Source: Anaerobacillus isosaccharinicus
Lineage (GTDB): Bacteria; Bacillota; Bacilli; Bacillales; Anaerobacillaceae
Direction: 5' to 3'
Length of the DNA: 64,000 nucleotides
Assembly: GCF_001866075.3 (NCBI RefSeq)
Contig: NZ_CP063356.1
Span: forward strand, 2,470,164-2,534,163
This document shows, in pieces, positions 34,514 through 44,037 of the stretch. A program made the position numbers and the translations under genes. The notes beneath the pieces were generated by a model, which saw only the letters and a program-made list of their open reading frames with translations, had not been told where the DNA came from and ran no database searches. How positions within the stretch are numbered: the first letter of the stretch is position 1; every line of letters starts with the position of its first letter.

Positions 34514-35074
34514 CTACTCCTCATAACTTGGGACGAAGCGTCCTCGTTTTTCAAATTCACTCTCGTAATTTGTCACTTCCCTCAACGCATTCTCTTCAAC
34601 TCTAATACGAATGGAAAGTATGATAGCATTTAAGATCGTGAAAATGACAGCTGTCCAATATGCCTGAAAGACAAGGGGGAACACTAATATTTCCGTAATC
34701 ACAATCGCGTAATTCGGATGGCGAATAAAGCGATATGGTCCTTTTGCAACCACTTTTGCGCCAGGTAAAACCATAATTCTTGTATTCCAAAACCTACCCA
34801 ATGATGTTAACGCCCAAATTCTACCGACCTGGGCAATCAAAAAAATAACAAAAGGTATAGCAATCCAAGTGGCAAAGGTAGGGGGACGCACCGTAACCTC
34901 AATTAATAGTGAGACAAAGAATAAAGTATGGAGCAAGACAAGATAACGGTAATGCTCTCGTCCGACTTCATATCCTCCTTGGCTTTTAATCCAACTCGCA
35001 TTTTGATTTGCGATGATCACTTCCACAAGCCTTTGGGCAATAACAATGAAAATTAATAAGTAAATTGCGATCAT
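34514..35074 (-). CDS. bpsB: Isoprenylcysteine carboxyl methyltransferase-family O-methyltransferase (BpsB/YpbQ)
   Basis: 186 residues, four to five membrane helices, with the ICMT-family C-terminal block GPYRFIRHPNYAIVITEILVF and a final RIRVEENAL. The 4-nt overlap with the polyketide synthase gene (35071-35074) and order match B. subtilis bpsA-bpsB, where BpsB methylates alkylpyrones to methyl ethers. Same role inferred here. Confidence 0.9.
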   Translation of the reverse strand: MIAIYLLIFIVIAQRLVEVIIANQNASWIKSQGGYEVGREHYRYLVLLHTLFFVSLLIEVTVRPPTFATWIAIPFVIFLIAQVGRIWALTSLGRFWNTRIMVLPGAKVVAKGPYRFIRHPNYAIVITEILVFPLVFQAYWTAVIFTILNAIILSIRIRVEENALREVTNYESEFEKRGRFVPSYEE

Positions 35075-36171
35075 TGATAAACCTCATTCCATTGAAGTAG
35101 TAACAATTCTGAAGAAAAACCAGGTCCAAGTGCTGCCATGAGCCCAAAGTCTCCATGAGCGTGTTCTTTCCTCATGATTTCCTCAAGGACGTAAAGCACA
35201 GTCGGCGATGACATATTACCGTGCTGATTTAAAATACGTTGACTTTCAATAATCATCTTTGGATCAATTCCAAGGGCCGCAACATAGGATTCAAGTACTT
35301 TTTTCCCTCCAGGATGAGCGACAAACTCAGTCAACTCTGAAAAAGGGATATTTTGCGATTTTAAAAATCCTTCGACATTAGGACGGAGCCAATTTTTAAT
35401 AATGTTGGGGATATCTCTTGAAAAAACGACGTGCAAGCCGCTATCTTTTAATTCCCAGCCCATGACATCTTCAGAATGTGGCATTAACGTCGATTGGGTC
35501 GCTATGATCATTGGTTTAACTACCTGTTTTGCTACATGATTTAAAGAAGATTCATCTCCCACTAGTAATGCGCAAGCAACACCATCAGCAAAAAGAGAAG
35601 TGCCAATTAAATTACTTTTAGATCGATCATTCCTTTGAAACGTCAAGCTACATAATTCAACACAAACGACTAAGACGTTCGCTTTTGGATAGGCTTTGCA
35701 ATACTCAAAACCTCGAGATATCCCCGCAGCTCCTCCAGCACAACCAAGTCCCCAAAGTGGAATGCGGTTTGTATGTTTAGAAAATGGGAGCTTGTTCATG
35801 ATCCTTGCATCTAAGCTAGGTGTTGCAACTCCCGAACTTGATACAAAAATAATTGCATCTATATCACTTACGTCAACCTCTTCTTTTAAAAAAGTTGGAT
35901 TTTCCAAGCACAGCTTAATGACTTCAGCACCAAATTGTGTAGCTAAATCAATATATAAATCATTCCGTTCCTGAAATGTATGCTCTGTTTTAAACCATTC
36001 CAACGGCACACCAAATTGTCTTTCTACGATTTGACCATTAGAAAAAACAGTGAGAAGGCGCTCGATATCTTGATAACTCTCACTAAATAACTCGCGAGCA
36101 AATTCCATGGCAACTTCTTGTTTTAATGAATGAGGTGGGTTAAATGTACTAACTGAAACAATACTAGGCAT
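35071..36171 (-). CDS. bpsA: Type III polyketide synthase (alkylpyrone synthase BpsA)
   Basis: 366 residues, thiolase fold. The catalytic triad is visible: Cys in GLGCAGGAAGISRG, His in EFVAHPGGKKVLE and Asn in NQHGNMSSPTVLY. Product-end block GLMAALGPGFSSELLLLQW is typical of chalcone-synthase relatives. It uses fatty acyl-CoA and malonyl-CoA to form alkylpyrones, with the next gene methylating them. It heads the two-gene operon. Confidence 0.95.
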   Translation of the reverse strand: MPSIVSVSTFNPPHSLKQEVAMEFARELFSESYQDIERLLTVFSNGQIVERQFGVPLEWFKTEHTFQERNDLYIDLATQFGAEVIKLCLENPTFLKEEVDVSDIDAIIFVSSSGVATPSLDARIMNKLPFSKHTNRIPLWGLGCAGGAAGISRGFEYCKAYPKANVLVVCVELCSLTFQRNDRSKSNLIGTSLFADGVACALLVGDESSLNHVAKQVVKPMIIATQSTLMPHSEDVMGWELKDSGLHVVFSRDIPNIIKNWLRPNVEGFLKSQNIPFSELTEFVAHPGGKKVLESYVAALGIDPKMIIESQRILNQHGNMSSPTVLYVLEEIMRKEHAHGDFGLMAALGPGFSSELLLLQWNEVYQ

Positions 36172-36249
36172 GTAAACCTCTCCAATATTTTAATACTGTT
36201 ATCATTTCCAAAATTTGTTTATCCATTCCTGAAAACCAAGTGCTAGATG

Positions 36250-36264
36250 TGAAATAAAATTTCA
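36250..36264. promoter_or_regulatory. Candidate operator, perfect 15-bp palindrome
   Basis: TGAAATAAAATTTCA, about 115 bp before the DapA-family gene. The pattern GAAAT-N3-ATTTC recurs at 45040-45052 upstream of the TRAP operon. The RpiR-type regulator at 44038-44886 is a plausible binder. Confidence 0.5.
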
Positions 36265-36378
36265 TAAAATATAAAAAATAAGAAAATAAATTCGAAATAA
36301 CAGTAGATTTATGAAATTTTTTTTCGTATAATTTAGCTATAATAAAAATATTTTTTCGAAAATAGGAGGCCGCAAAAA

Positions 36379-37260
36379 ATGATACACGGTGTTATTCCAG
36401 CAGTACTCACCCCTTTTACAATGAACGGAGAAGTAAAAGAAAAAGGGCTTCGTCATTATGTGAATTTTTTAATTGAAAAAGGGGTACACGGTTTATTCCC
36501 TCTAGGAACGAATGGTTCAGGTCCACTAATGTCGGTAGAAGATCGCAAAAAAGTAATTACAATTGTTGTTGAAGAAACGAACAACCGCATCCCAGTTATC
36601 GTTCATACAGGAGCTATTTCTACAGCAGAGACGATTGAAGTTACGAATCATGCTGCAAGGGTAGGAGCAAGTGCGGCAGCCATTGTAACGCCTTGGTATT
36701 TTCCACACGATGATATTTCTCTTGAGCTGCATTTTTCAGCAGTAGCAGAAGCAGTCCCGAATCTTCCTTTGTATTTATATAACATTCCTGGTAATGCAAA
36801 AAATGAGTTAAAACCAAAGCTTGTTCGTAAATTAGTTGAAAAGCATTCAAATATTAAAGGGATTAAAGATAGCTCTAAAGATTTATCGCGCTTACAAGAT
36901 TACATTTGGACTTTAGGAGATGGATATGATGTGGTTGTCGGTACAGATGCGTTGGTGTATCCAGCATTAGCGATGGGGGCAACAGGAGTTGTATCTGCAG
37001 TCGGGAATTGTTTCCCCGAAGTGATGGTTGAATTGTATGATGCTTGTCAATCAGGGGATATGGCAAAAGCGAAAGAACTTCAATACCGTGCCAATCAAGT
37101 TCGAGATGTTTTAAAGTTAGGTTCTTACATTACTCCGTACTATGAAGCGTTAAAACTTCGCGGAATTGATGTAGGAGAAGTGAAACTCCCACTTCGGCCA
37201 TTAACTGAAACAGAAAAAGGGAACTTAAAATTAGGATTAGAGAAATTAAATCTACTATAA
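36379..37260 (+). CDS. Dihydrodipicolinate synthase-family aldolase (sugar-acid type)
   Basis: 293 residues, TIM barrel. Motifs: GLFPLGTNGSGPLMS, the catalytic Tyr in LPLYLYNIPG and the Schiff-base Lys in IKGIKDSSKD. It sits 15 nt before an IlvD/Edd-family dehydratase, the classic pair for dehydration of a sugar acid to a 2-keto-3-deoxy acid and its retro-aldol cleavage. So I favour a keto-deoxy-sugar-acid aldolase over lysine-pathway DapA. AGGAGG precedes the ATG. Confidence 0.88.
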   Translation: MIHGVIPAVLTPFTMNGEVKEKGLRHYVNFLIEKGVHGLFPLGTNGSGPLMSVEDRKKVITIVVEETNNRIPVIVHTGAISTAETIEVTNHAARVGASAAAIVTPWYFPHDDISLELHFSAVAEAVPNLPLYLYNIPGNAKNELKPKLVRKLVEKHSNIKGIKDSSKDLSRLQDYIWTLGDGYDVVVGTDALVYPALAMGATGVVSAVGNCFPEVMVELYDACQSGDMAKAKELQYRANQVRDVLKLGSYITPYYEALKLRGIDVGEVKLPLRPLTETEKGNLKLGLEKLNLL

Positions 37261-37275
37261 AAGGGGATCTTAATT

Positions 37276-38910
37276 ATGGAAAACAAACTATCTGAAATTG
37301 CTCCATTTACTAGAGCTATCTTAAAAGCACACCTATGCTCATGTGGTGTCGATTATAAAAATATGGATAAACCTATCATTGCGATTGCTAACTCTTGGAA
37401 CGAAGTTGTTCCTGGACATGTACATTTGCGCGAACTTTCTGAGCGTGTAAAAAAAGGTGTTCGTGAGGCAGGTGGCTTACCACTAGAATTTAATACAATC
37501 GCTGTTTGTGATGGAATTGCTCAAGGGCACGAAGGAATGAGATATTCACTGCCAAGTCGTGAAACCATAGCCGATAGCGTTGAAATTATGGTAAAAGGCC
37601 ATGGGATGTTTGATGGAATGGTAGCCCTCAGCTCATGTGATAAAATTGTTCCAGGGATGATGATGGCTGCTGGTCGTTTGAACTTACCTTCTGTAGTCGT
37701 TCTTGGTGGAGTTATGCCAAACCATATTAAGCCTTATGAATCAAAAGCGGCCAGAAAAGATTTTTTAGCAGGGAAACTGGATGAAGAAGGTTTAGTTAAA
37801 ATTACGAATCAGTATTATCCAAGCGCAGGAGCTTGTCCATTCCTTGGTACTGCCAATACGATGCAGGGTCTATCAGAGGCTCTTGGTATGGCGTTACCAA
37901 AAACATCTTGGATGCAAGCCTTATCTGATGAACAGCTGGACGCTGCTGAAGAAGCAGGTCGCCAAGTTGTAGAGCTTGTTAAAAAGGGGATTACTCCGAA
38001 ACAAATTATGACGCAAGAGGCGTTTGAAAATGCGATTTCAGTTCTTTTAGCCATGGGTGGATCTTTAAATGCATGTTTACACTTACCGGCAATTGCTCAT
38101 GAAGTAGGTCTTGAGCTTCCATTTGATTTATTTGACGAAATTAGCCGTAAAGTTCCATTTTTAGCTGGTGTAACGCCAAATAATAATGAATATACAACAA
38201 ATGACTTACAGCGTGCAGGTGGAATGCCAGCGTTAATGCAAGAATTACGCTCATTACTCCATTTAGATGCAATCACTGTGAACGGTAAAACAATTGGAGA
38301 AAACATTGAAGGACATGATGTTCTAGACCGTGAGATCATTTATCCACTTGAAAAACCAATCGATCAAGAAGGTGGAATTGCTGTCTTAAAAGGTAATTTA
38401 GTAGAGGATGGTGCTTTAATTAAGCAATCGGCGGTATCAAAAGACCTGCTTACGTTTTCAGGTCCAGCAAAAGTGTTTAATTCTGAGGAAGATTTCGTAG
38501 CTGCATATGAACAAGATCAAATTTTTGAAGGAGACTCTGTCGTAATACGGTATGAAGGTCCTAAAGGTGGACCGGGAATGCGAGAATTACATCGTTGTAC
38601 AGAGGTACTAGGAAAGTTTGAGCGAGTAGCTCTAATTACAGATGGACGTTTCTCGGGGGCAAGTGCAGGTCTTTCGATCGGTTATGCTAGTCCAGAAGCT
38701 GCTGAAGGTGGAACACTGGCACTTGTAAAAGATGGAGATATCATTGAAATTGATATCCCAAATCGTTCTATTAATTTAGTTGTTTCAGATGCTGAGTTAG
38801 CCAAACGTGCTGAAAATTTAGAAATCCTTAAACGTGAAGCTAGTAAGTATCTACGTATGTATGCAAACAATGCTTCGTCAGCTGCTACTGGAGGTATTAG
38901 AAAGCTATAG
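37276..38910 (+). CDS. IlvD/Edd-family dehydratase (probable sugar-acid dehydratase)
   Basis: 544 residues, normal length. Fe-S/dehydratase motifs: Cys in HLCSCGVDYKNMDKP, IAVCDGIAQGHEGMRYSLPS, SSCDKIVPGMMMAAGRLN, SAGACPFLGTANTM, and the C-terminal GPKGGPGMRELH and TDGRFSGASAG. The operon partner and the sugar-acid genes around suggest a gluconate/xylonate-like substrate rather than dihydroxy acids of branched-chain amino acid synthesis, but IlvD cannot be excluded. Confidence 0.88.
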   Translation: MENKLSEIAPFTRAILKAHLCSCGVDYKNMDKPIIAIANSWNEVVPGHVHLRELSERVKKGVREAGGLPLEFNTIAVCDGIAQGHEGMRYSLPSRETIADSVEIMVKGHGMFDGMVALSSCDKIVPGMMMAAGRLNLPSVVVLGGVMPNHIKPYESKAARKDFLAGKLDEEGLVKITNQYYPSAGACPFLGTANTMQGLSEALGMALPKTSWMQALSDEQLDAAEEAGRQVVELVKKGITPKQIMTQEAFENAISVLLAMGGSLNACLHLPAIAHEVGLELPFDLFDEISRKVPFLAGVTPNNNEYTTNDLQRAGGMPALMQELRSLLHLDAITVNGKTIGENIEGHDVLDREIIYPLEKPIDQEGGIAVLKGNLVEDGALIKQSAVSKDLLTFSGPAKVFNSEEDFVAAYEQDQIFEGDSVVIRYEGPKGGPGMRELHRCTEVLGKFERVALITDGRFSGASAGLSIGYASPEAAEGGTLALVKDGDIIEIDIPNRSINLVVSDAELAKRAENLEILKREASKYLRMYANNASSAATGGIRKL

Positions 38911-38919
38911 TTAAACTTG

Positions 38920-38957
38920 AACTCCCTCTCTGTAGACTAGCAGAGAGGGAGTTTTAT
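38920..38957 (+). terminator. Rho-independent terminator
   Basis: AACTCCCTCTCTG (38920-38932) pairs perfectly with CAGAGAGGGAGTT (38941-38953), then a T-rich tail. Confidence 0.9.
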
Positions 38958-39042
38958 TTTAATAATATGAAATTAGTAATAAGCCTATTATAATCTCTAT
39001 ATACTCTACTTTTTAGGTGGAATTTAAAGGGGATCATATTAC

Positions 39043-39522
39043 ATGAACATTACAATTAAAAAAGCAGCCTTAAATGAAAAAGAACGGATCAAAAATCTGA
39101 TGCAATTTTACTTTTACGATTTTTCAGAGTATGTTGAAGCGCATCTTGAAGAGAATGGAAAATTCGGTGCTTATCCTTATTTAGATGATTATTGGACCGA
39201 CCCGGCGAGATATCCATATTTAGTTGACATGGATGGAAAACTTGCAGGTTTTGCTTTAGTAAGGTTAATAGAAGAAAATGACCAACGGTACTTTTCAATC
39301 GCTGAATTTTTTGTAATGAAAAAATATCGTCGCACTGGATTAGGAAAGGTTCTTGCCAATGAGGTCTTTAATTTACACCAGGGACAGTGGGAAGTTTTTC
39401 AAATGGAGAATAATATACCAGCACAACATTTTTGGAGAAAAGTGATATCAGACTATACAAATGGAGAATATAGAGAGCATATCAAAGACAAAAGAGTTAT
39501 TCAAACGTTTATAAGTAAGTAG
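39043..39522 (+). CDS. GNAT-family N-acetyltransferase
   Basis: 159 residues. The acetyl-CoA loop is FVMKKYRRTGLGKVLANEVF (V-x5-R-x2-G-x-G pattern) at about 92-110, preceded by the SIAEFFV strand. Substrate unknown. It follows a terminator and starts a run of four small genes with acetyltransferase or accessory character. A ribosome site AAGGGGAT precedes the ATG. Confidence 0.85.
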   Translation: MNITIKKAALNEKERIKNLMQFYFYDFSEYVEAHLEENGKFGAYPYLDDYWTDPARYPYLVDMDGKLAGFALVRLIEENDQRYFSIAEFFVMKKYRRTGLGKVLANEVFNLHQGQWEVFQMENNIPAQHFWRKVISDYTNGEYREHIKDKRVIQTFISK

Positions 39523-39553
39523 ATTTTGAAAATGAAATGAGGAGAGATTAAAT

Positions 39554-39958
39554 ATGTCTGGTGAGCAAGATAAAAAAAGAATACATGAAACAATAGAACA
39601 ATTTTACAATATTATTTCTGGAAATAAAGAAGAAGTAAGAGATTGGGACAAATTTAGATCCCTATTTCTTTCAGACAACTCATCTTTAGCTCCTATTAAG
39701 AGTAATTCAGAAAAGAAATCTTTTAATGTTAACTCATTCATTAGTAGACAGGAAAACTTTTTAAGAAAGAATAACTTTTACGAATACGGATTAAGTTACA
39801 AAATTGAAATATTTGGAGAAATTGCACATGTTTATAGTCAGTATGAAGCAAAGAAGAATAAGGAGGATATCGAATTAATTAAACAAGGCGTTACTCTTGT
39901 ACAAATGGTTAAAGATAATCAAGCATGGAAAATACATAGTATGATTTGGCAAAGTTAG
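39554..39958 (+). CDS. NTF2/SnoaL-like small protein
   Basis: 134 residues, cytosolic. N-terminal helix (IHETIEQFYNIISGN), then WDKFRSLFLSDNSSLAP and C-terminal strands with AHVYSQYEA and GVTLVQMVKDNQAWKIHSMIWQ. This is the cone-shaped NTF2-like layout used for hydrolase or binding roles. Function unknown. 31 nt after the GNAT gene; a terminator follows. Confidence 0.7.
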   Translation: MSGEQDKKRIHETIEQFYNIISGNKEEVRDWDKFRSLFLSDNSSLAPIKSNSEKKSFNVNSFISRQENFLRKNNFYEYGLSYKIEIFGEIAHVYSQYEAKKNKEDIELIKQGVTLVQMVKDNQAWKIHSMIWQS

Positions 39959-39986
39959 ATTAGACAACGTGTATGGATATTCCTAA

Positions 39987-40026
39987 CAGGTAAAAATCAA
40001 TTGCACTTGATTTTTACCTGTTTTTT
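39987..40026 (+). terminator. Rho-independent terminator
   Basis: CAGGTAAAAATCAA (39987-40000) pairs with TTGATTTTTACCTG (40007-40020), then six T. Confidence 0.9.
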
Positions 40027-40071
40027 CTATTTAGCAAATGGGATAATGAAACTAGTAAAAGAGGTGATGAC

Positions 40072-40983
40072 ATGAAACGAATAACTAGAGAAAATTTTTT
40101 TGAGTATAAAGAAAAAATAGAGATTGGAAAATGTCATTTTATTCCGATGCTGCCTTTTGTTAAATTGGACGATCATGATTTTGATATATACATGACTTAT
40201 AGTGAAAAAGGCATTTATTTAATCGACTATTTGGATGACGGTTTGTATTGTCTTTATCATTTATATCAATTAACTAGTGGTGATGAAACGTTAAGAGCAA
40301 CGTTATTATTGCCTTCACATTGGGAAAATAGATTTGAAATTATCGAAAAATCTATCTCTAATCTTAAACATTGGTTTAGGGTGGAGGAGATTTCCACAAA
40401 GTTAATCATTCAATCATTAGAGTATGGAGAAATTGAATATTACCCAACTCTTTCTCATTACATTATTCCTACCCTAATAAGAAATGGTTTTTTACCTAAA
40501 TATCGAATGTATATGAGAAGAGTCCCTCAACCGCTTCAAACAAAAATGAAAACACCTGAGGGTTACAAGATTATTAACTATACAGACGACTTGCTCCCTG
40601 ACTTACTCCAATTTTATTTTAAAAATAAAGAAATAAAGGAATTTCACTATTTTTCAAACTTAACAGAAACACAGTTTAAAGAGAAATTCATGAACAACTT
40701 TACTAGAACATATACGAAAATTATGAAAGATCCAAAAGGAGGTATAATTGCGGCTATTATACCAGGAAATGATCGAGGTGAAATTTGGATCGACAATTTT
40801 ACGGTCCATCCCAAAGTACATGGCATTAGCGAGTTTCTACTTAATCAAATGTTGAATGACATTGCCACTACTGATGATGTGTACGTATATGTTAATCGCG
40901 ATTGTAAAGGGGAAGTAGATGCTTGTGAAAAGCATAATTTTCAACCGTTTGAATTTTGGACTGACTTGATCCTTGAAAAATAG
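40072..40983 (+). CDS. Large GNAT-fold acetyltransferase-like protein
   Basis: 303 residues, with an N-terminal region of unknown fold and a C-terminal GNAT-like half (about 165-300): GYKIINYTDDLLPDL, GEIWIDNFTVHPKVHGISEF and EKHNFQPFEFWTDLIL. The acetyl-CoA loop is not canonical (HPKVHGISEFLLNQML), so activity is uncertain. AAGAGGTG precedes the ATG. The next gene follows after 11 nt. Confidence 0.6.
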   Translation: MKRITRENFFEYKEKIEIGKCHFIPMLPFVKLDDHDFDIYMTYSEKGIYLIDYLDDGLYCLYHLYQLTSGDETLRATLLLPSHWENRFEIIEKSISNLKHWFRVEEISTKLIIQSLEYGEIEYYPTLSHYIIPTLIRNGFLPKYRMYMRRVPQPLQTKMKTPEGYKIINYTDDLLPDLLQFYFKNKEIKEFHYFSNLTETQFKEKFMNNFTRTYTKIMKDPKGGIIAAIIPGNDRGEIWIDNFTVHPKVHGISEFLLNQMLNDIATTDDVYVYVNRDCKGEVDACEKHNFQPFEFWTDLILEK

Positions 40984-40994
40984 GAGGGGGAGCT

Positions 40995-41264
40995 TTGAGT
41001 TATAAAAATGCAAAAAATATTCTACCTCCGAAGTTATTAGAAGAACTGCAAAACTATGTTCAAGGAGAAACGATATATATTCCTCAGAAGGAAGATATGA
41101 GAGCTCAGTGGGGGAGAAAAAGTGGCACAAGAGAGGTTATTTCGTTTCGAAATAAAGAAATTTTCCAAAAGTACAATGAAGGTTTAACGATTGAAGAGTT
41201 AACGGAACTTTTCTGCTTAAGTCACGAATCAATTAGAAAAATTATCTATAAGCTGAAAATATGA
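40995..41264 (+). CDS. CD3324-family small HTH protein
   Basis: 89 residues. The N-terminal half (NAKNILPPKLLEELQNYVQG, YIPQKED) and the C-terminal helix-turn-helix (GLTIEELTELFCLSHESIRKIIYKL) match small proteins of the CD3324 type. A DNA-binding regulatory role is likely. TTG start after GGAGGGGG; between two acetyltransferase genes and probably co-transcribed with them. Confidence 0.75.
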   Translation: MSYKNAKNILPPKLLEELQNYVQGETIYIPQKEDMRAQWGRKSGTREVISFRNKEIFQKYNEGLTIEELTELFCLSHESIRKIIYKLKI

Positions 41265-41279
41265 AGAGGAGTGTAATGA

Positions 41280-42104
41280 ATGAGCATTTACGTAACAAAA
41301 GGGGAGAAAAAAAACGAATACCACGCCATCAATGAACAAAAACAGGTAGTAGGGAAGGGCTGGATTTTTCCAAGTGTTCCTTCTGACATATTTGGCTACC
41401 CTAGGCTAAATGTTTTTATTGAAATGAAAGTAGAACAATGTGACGACCAACTAGCCATTAAAGACCTATTATTTGCCACGTTACTTGAGAAGGCAAAGGA
41501 AATTAGAAGCGAAAATCGAGAAAAAAAAGTACGGGTCTATCATTGCTGCTTTTCTCATGATCAAGAAGCTATTAAGTATTATTCCGAGAAAAGCGGTTTT
41601 CAACACGACGAAGGGATGTACATTATTCGAAAAGTGATGAGTGATACACCTCCACAAGTAACTGATACTCCAGAAGTTAACTATGAGGCTTTACCACTGA
41701 GTAGTGAAGAGGATATTGTACAATTAATCAATGCTCATCAAACAGTATTTCGCTCGGGGTATAGTGTGGAAGGAATTAAAGAATTACAAGAAAAATTTGG
41801 TTGGAAATCTATTGCAGCTATTCATAACGGTGAAATTGTTGGAAACATTATGCTTTGGGTTAATGAAGAAAATCCAAACCATCCATTTGGGTGGGTAGAG
41901 GATTTATTTGTAACGAAAGATGTTCGACATAAAGGGATTGGAAAAAATTTAGTGGCACAAGCATTAGCTCATTTTCGTGATCTACATGTACCAGAGATAA
42001 GAATTGAGGTTTGGAGTGCCAACGAAAGAGCTATGAATTTGTACAAACAATTCGGCTTTTCCTTTTATGAAGAAACAGAATCTTCGATTGGGATGTTTTT
42101 ATAG
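41280..42104 (+). CDS. Tandem GNAT-domain N-acetyltransferase
   Basis: 274 residues with two GNAT-like domains. The first (about 1-120) is degenerate; the second (about 135-274) is canonical: WVEDLFVTKDVRHKGIGKNLVAQAL (acetyl-CoA loop) and VWSANERAMNLYKQFGF. Substrate unknown. It begins 15 nt after the CD3324-like gene, behind AGAGGAG. Confidence 0.85.
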   Translation: MSIYVTKGEKKNEYHAINEQKQVVGKGWIFPSVPSDIFGYPRLNVFIEMKVEQCDDQLAIKDLLFATLLEKAKEIRSENREKKVRVYHCCFSHDQEAIKYYSEKSGFQHDEGMYIIRKVMSDTPPQVTDTPEVNYEALPLSSEEDIVQLINAHQTVFRSGYSVEGIKELQEKFGWKSIAAIHNGEIVGNIMLWVNEENPNHPFGWVEDLFVTKDVRHKGIGKNLVAQALAHFRDLHVPEIRIEVWSANERAMNLYKQFGFSFYEETESSIGMFL

Positions 42105-42138
42105 TTGTAAGTAACACAGGGTAAATCGTTTCGAGTAG

Positions 42139-42381
42139 TGAATACTCTCTTAATAAGCAAATTGACACAATCGATAAGTTATATAAAAACGGAGACTTTA
42201 GGGTAGGACAAGAGAAGACATTCAGGCTATTCAAATTATATACCTAAAAGAGTGGTGTTATAAAAATTACCAAATCCCAATTTGTGGATGTTGGTATTAT
42301 AATACAAATTCAAAAATGACACTAGAAAGTGCAGGTATGGTTACTAAAACAAGATTATTAAATGTGAAGTTTTTAGACTAA
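42139..42381 (+). pseudogene. Acetyltransferase-like remnant, frameshifted
   Basis: No intact frame, but two adjacent frames read protein-like: NEYSLNKQIDTIDKLYKNGD first, then IQIIYLKEWCYKNYQIPICG continuing to SAGMVTKTRLLNVKFLD and a stop at 42379-42381. The second part resembles the C-terminal end of GNAT-like proteins. It follows the acetyltransferase cluster and is interpreted as its decayed member. Confidence 0.45.
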
Positions 42382-42431
42382 ATGGCTAACCGATAAACCT
42401 TCAAATAAAACACATAAACTGACAAAACTAT

Positions 42432-42478
42432 TAGGCAACTTGAACCTGTTTCAACGCAGGGACAGTTGCCTATTTTTA
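42432..42478. terminator. Rho-independent terminator between convergent genes
   Basis: TAGGCAACT (42432-42440) pairs with AGTTGCCTA (42464-42472), then TTTTTA; an inner CCTGTTTC segment may extend it. It can serve the gluconokinase gene in reverse. Confidence 0.65.
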
Positions 42479-42496
42479 TGGTAACAATGTCTTTTT

Positions 42497-44020
42497 TTAA
42501 TGCTTTCGCTGAAAATTAGCTAACGTCGTAAAGTGCGGCTTTAAAGCCATATATAATTCTCGGTAAGTCTCGTATAGTTCTTTGTATACTTTATGTGATT
42601 CACCGTTAGGTTCATATGTTTGTTTCATCGGAATCGACTCTTTAATCCCTTCTAAAGAAGAAGCTTCACCAACTGCGAGTAAAGCAAACCAAGCAGCACC
42701 CCAAGCGGAACTTTGGTGGCTTTCAGGTACTTGCACTGGATGACCAAAAATATCGGCAACCATTTGTAACCAGAGTGGAGAGCGAGCAAAGCCACCACTA
42801 GCAAATAAATTAACAGGTTGTCCAGCAAGTCGCTCCAATGCCTCGCCGACACTATAGAGGCTATACACAACTCCCTCTAATCCGGCTCGAATTATATGCT
42901 CTTTCTTATGAGACAAAGTTAGTCCAATTAAGCTTCCACGGGCATTCGCATCCCAGTAAGGTGCGCGTTCTCCGTTTAAAAATGGTAAGAAGAGAAGGCC
43001 GTTTGACCCAGGAGTAACATCAGATGCTAATTTTGTTAAAAGGTCATAAGCATTGCCACCTTGTTGCAATACAAGAGCTACTTCTTTTTCTCCTAGAACA
43101 TCGCGTAACCATTGAAAAACAATCCCGCCATTGTTTGTAGGGCCACCCATTATCCAACGATCCTCTGTAACAGCGTAACAAAAAATTTCTTGTAGTTCGT
43201 CTGTTTTCGGCTTTGCTGACATTTGACGGATCGCTCCACTCGTTCCAACGGTTAAAGCGACATCGCCAGGGGCAATGGCACCGATCCCTAGATTTGCTAA
43301 TGGTCCATCACTTCCACCAAGAACAAACGGAGTATTGGTCTCTAGTCCCATTTCACTCGCAAGCTCTTTACTTAACCCTTGGCACATCGTTGTGGGCGCG
43401 ACTGGCTTAGATAATTGTTCTCTTTTAATCCCTGCAACTAAAAGAACTTCTTTATCCCAGTCAAACGTGTGGATATTAAATAAACCGGTTGCAGAGGCAA
43501 CAGAATAATCTACAACAGCTTCACCAAACCAGCTTAATAACAAAAACTCTTTAATAGAAACGAATTTACTCGCATTTTTATATGGTTCATAATTGTTTTC
43601 TTTCATCCAAACCAATTTACAAAGTGGGGACATCGGATGAATAGGTGTCCCAGTTTTTAAATAAATGTCTGTCTGTAATCGAAGCCGGTCAGCTTGATCG
43701 ACACTTCTTCCGTCAGCCCAAATGATCGACGGAGAGAGTGGTTGGTTATTGTTATCAACGCAAATAAGAGAGTGCATCGCTGTTGATAGACCGACAGCCG
43801 TCACTTGAGACTTATCAGCATTAGCATTTTTAATAACAGATCGAATTGCTTTAATAGCTGCTTTTTCTATGACAATAGGGTCTTGCTCTGCCCAAGAAGG
43901 GTGTGGGTGGAAAACAGGGTAATGGCTTTCACTTTCTCCGACAACAAGACCATTTTTTCGAAATAAAACTGCTTTCGCACTCGTAGTTCCAATATCTAAT
44001 CCGATAACGTATTTTTCCAT
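42497..44020 (-). CDS. gntK: Gluconokinase (FGGY family)
   Basis: 507 residues, the usual FGGY length. N-terminal phosphate loop GLDIGTTSAKAVLF, substrate-region FHPHPSWAEQDP and GLSTAMHSL, and C-terminal ATP-site blocks GGSDGPLANLGIGA, TVGTSGAIRQMS, FLNGERAPYWDANARG and ASGGFARSPLW. The HPHPSWAEQ block is what I associate with gluconokinases; xylulokinase is the alternative. Phosphorylates a sugar acid to its 6-phosphate. Its gene follows the RpiR regulator by 17 nt in one operon. Confidence 0.88.
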   Translation of the reverse strand: MEKYVIGLDIGTTSAKAVLFRKNGLVVGESESHYPVFHPHPSWAEQDPIVIEKAAIKAIRSVIKNANADKSQVTAVGLSTAMHSLICVDNNNQPLSPSIIWADGRSVDQADRLRLQTDIYLKTGTPIHPMSPLCKLVWMKENNYEPYKNASKFVSIKEFLLLSWFGEAVVDYSVASATGLFNIHTFDWDKEVLLVAGIKREQLSKPVAPTTMCQGLSKELASEMGLETNTPFVLGGSDGPLANLGIGAIAPGDVALTVGTSGAIRQMSAKPKTDELQEIFCYAVTEDRWIMGGPTNNGGIVFQWLRDVLGEKEVALVLQQGGNAYDLLTKLASDVTPGSNGLLFLPFLNGERAPYWDANARGSLIGLTLSHKKEHIIRAGLEGVVYSLYSVGEALERLAGQPVNLFASGGFARSPLWLQMVADIFGHPVQVPESHQSSAWGAAWFALLAVGEASSLEGIKESIPMKQTYEPNGESHKVYKELYETYRELYMALKPHFTTLANFQRKH

Positions 44021-44037
44021 AATAAAGGCACATCCTT

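Noticed and set aside
34303-34560. 85-codon minus-strand open frame
   Set aside because: It runs through the hairpin repeat and the end of bpsB in another frame; no coding character.
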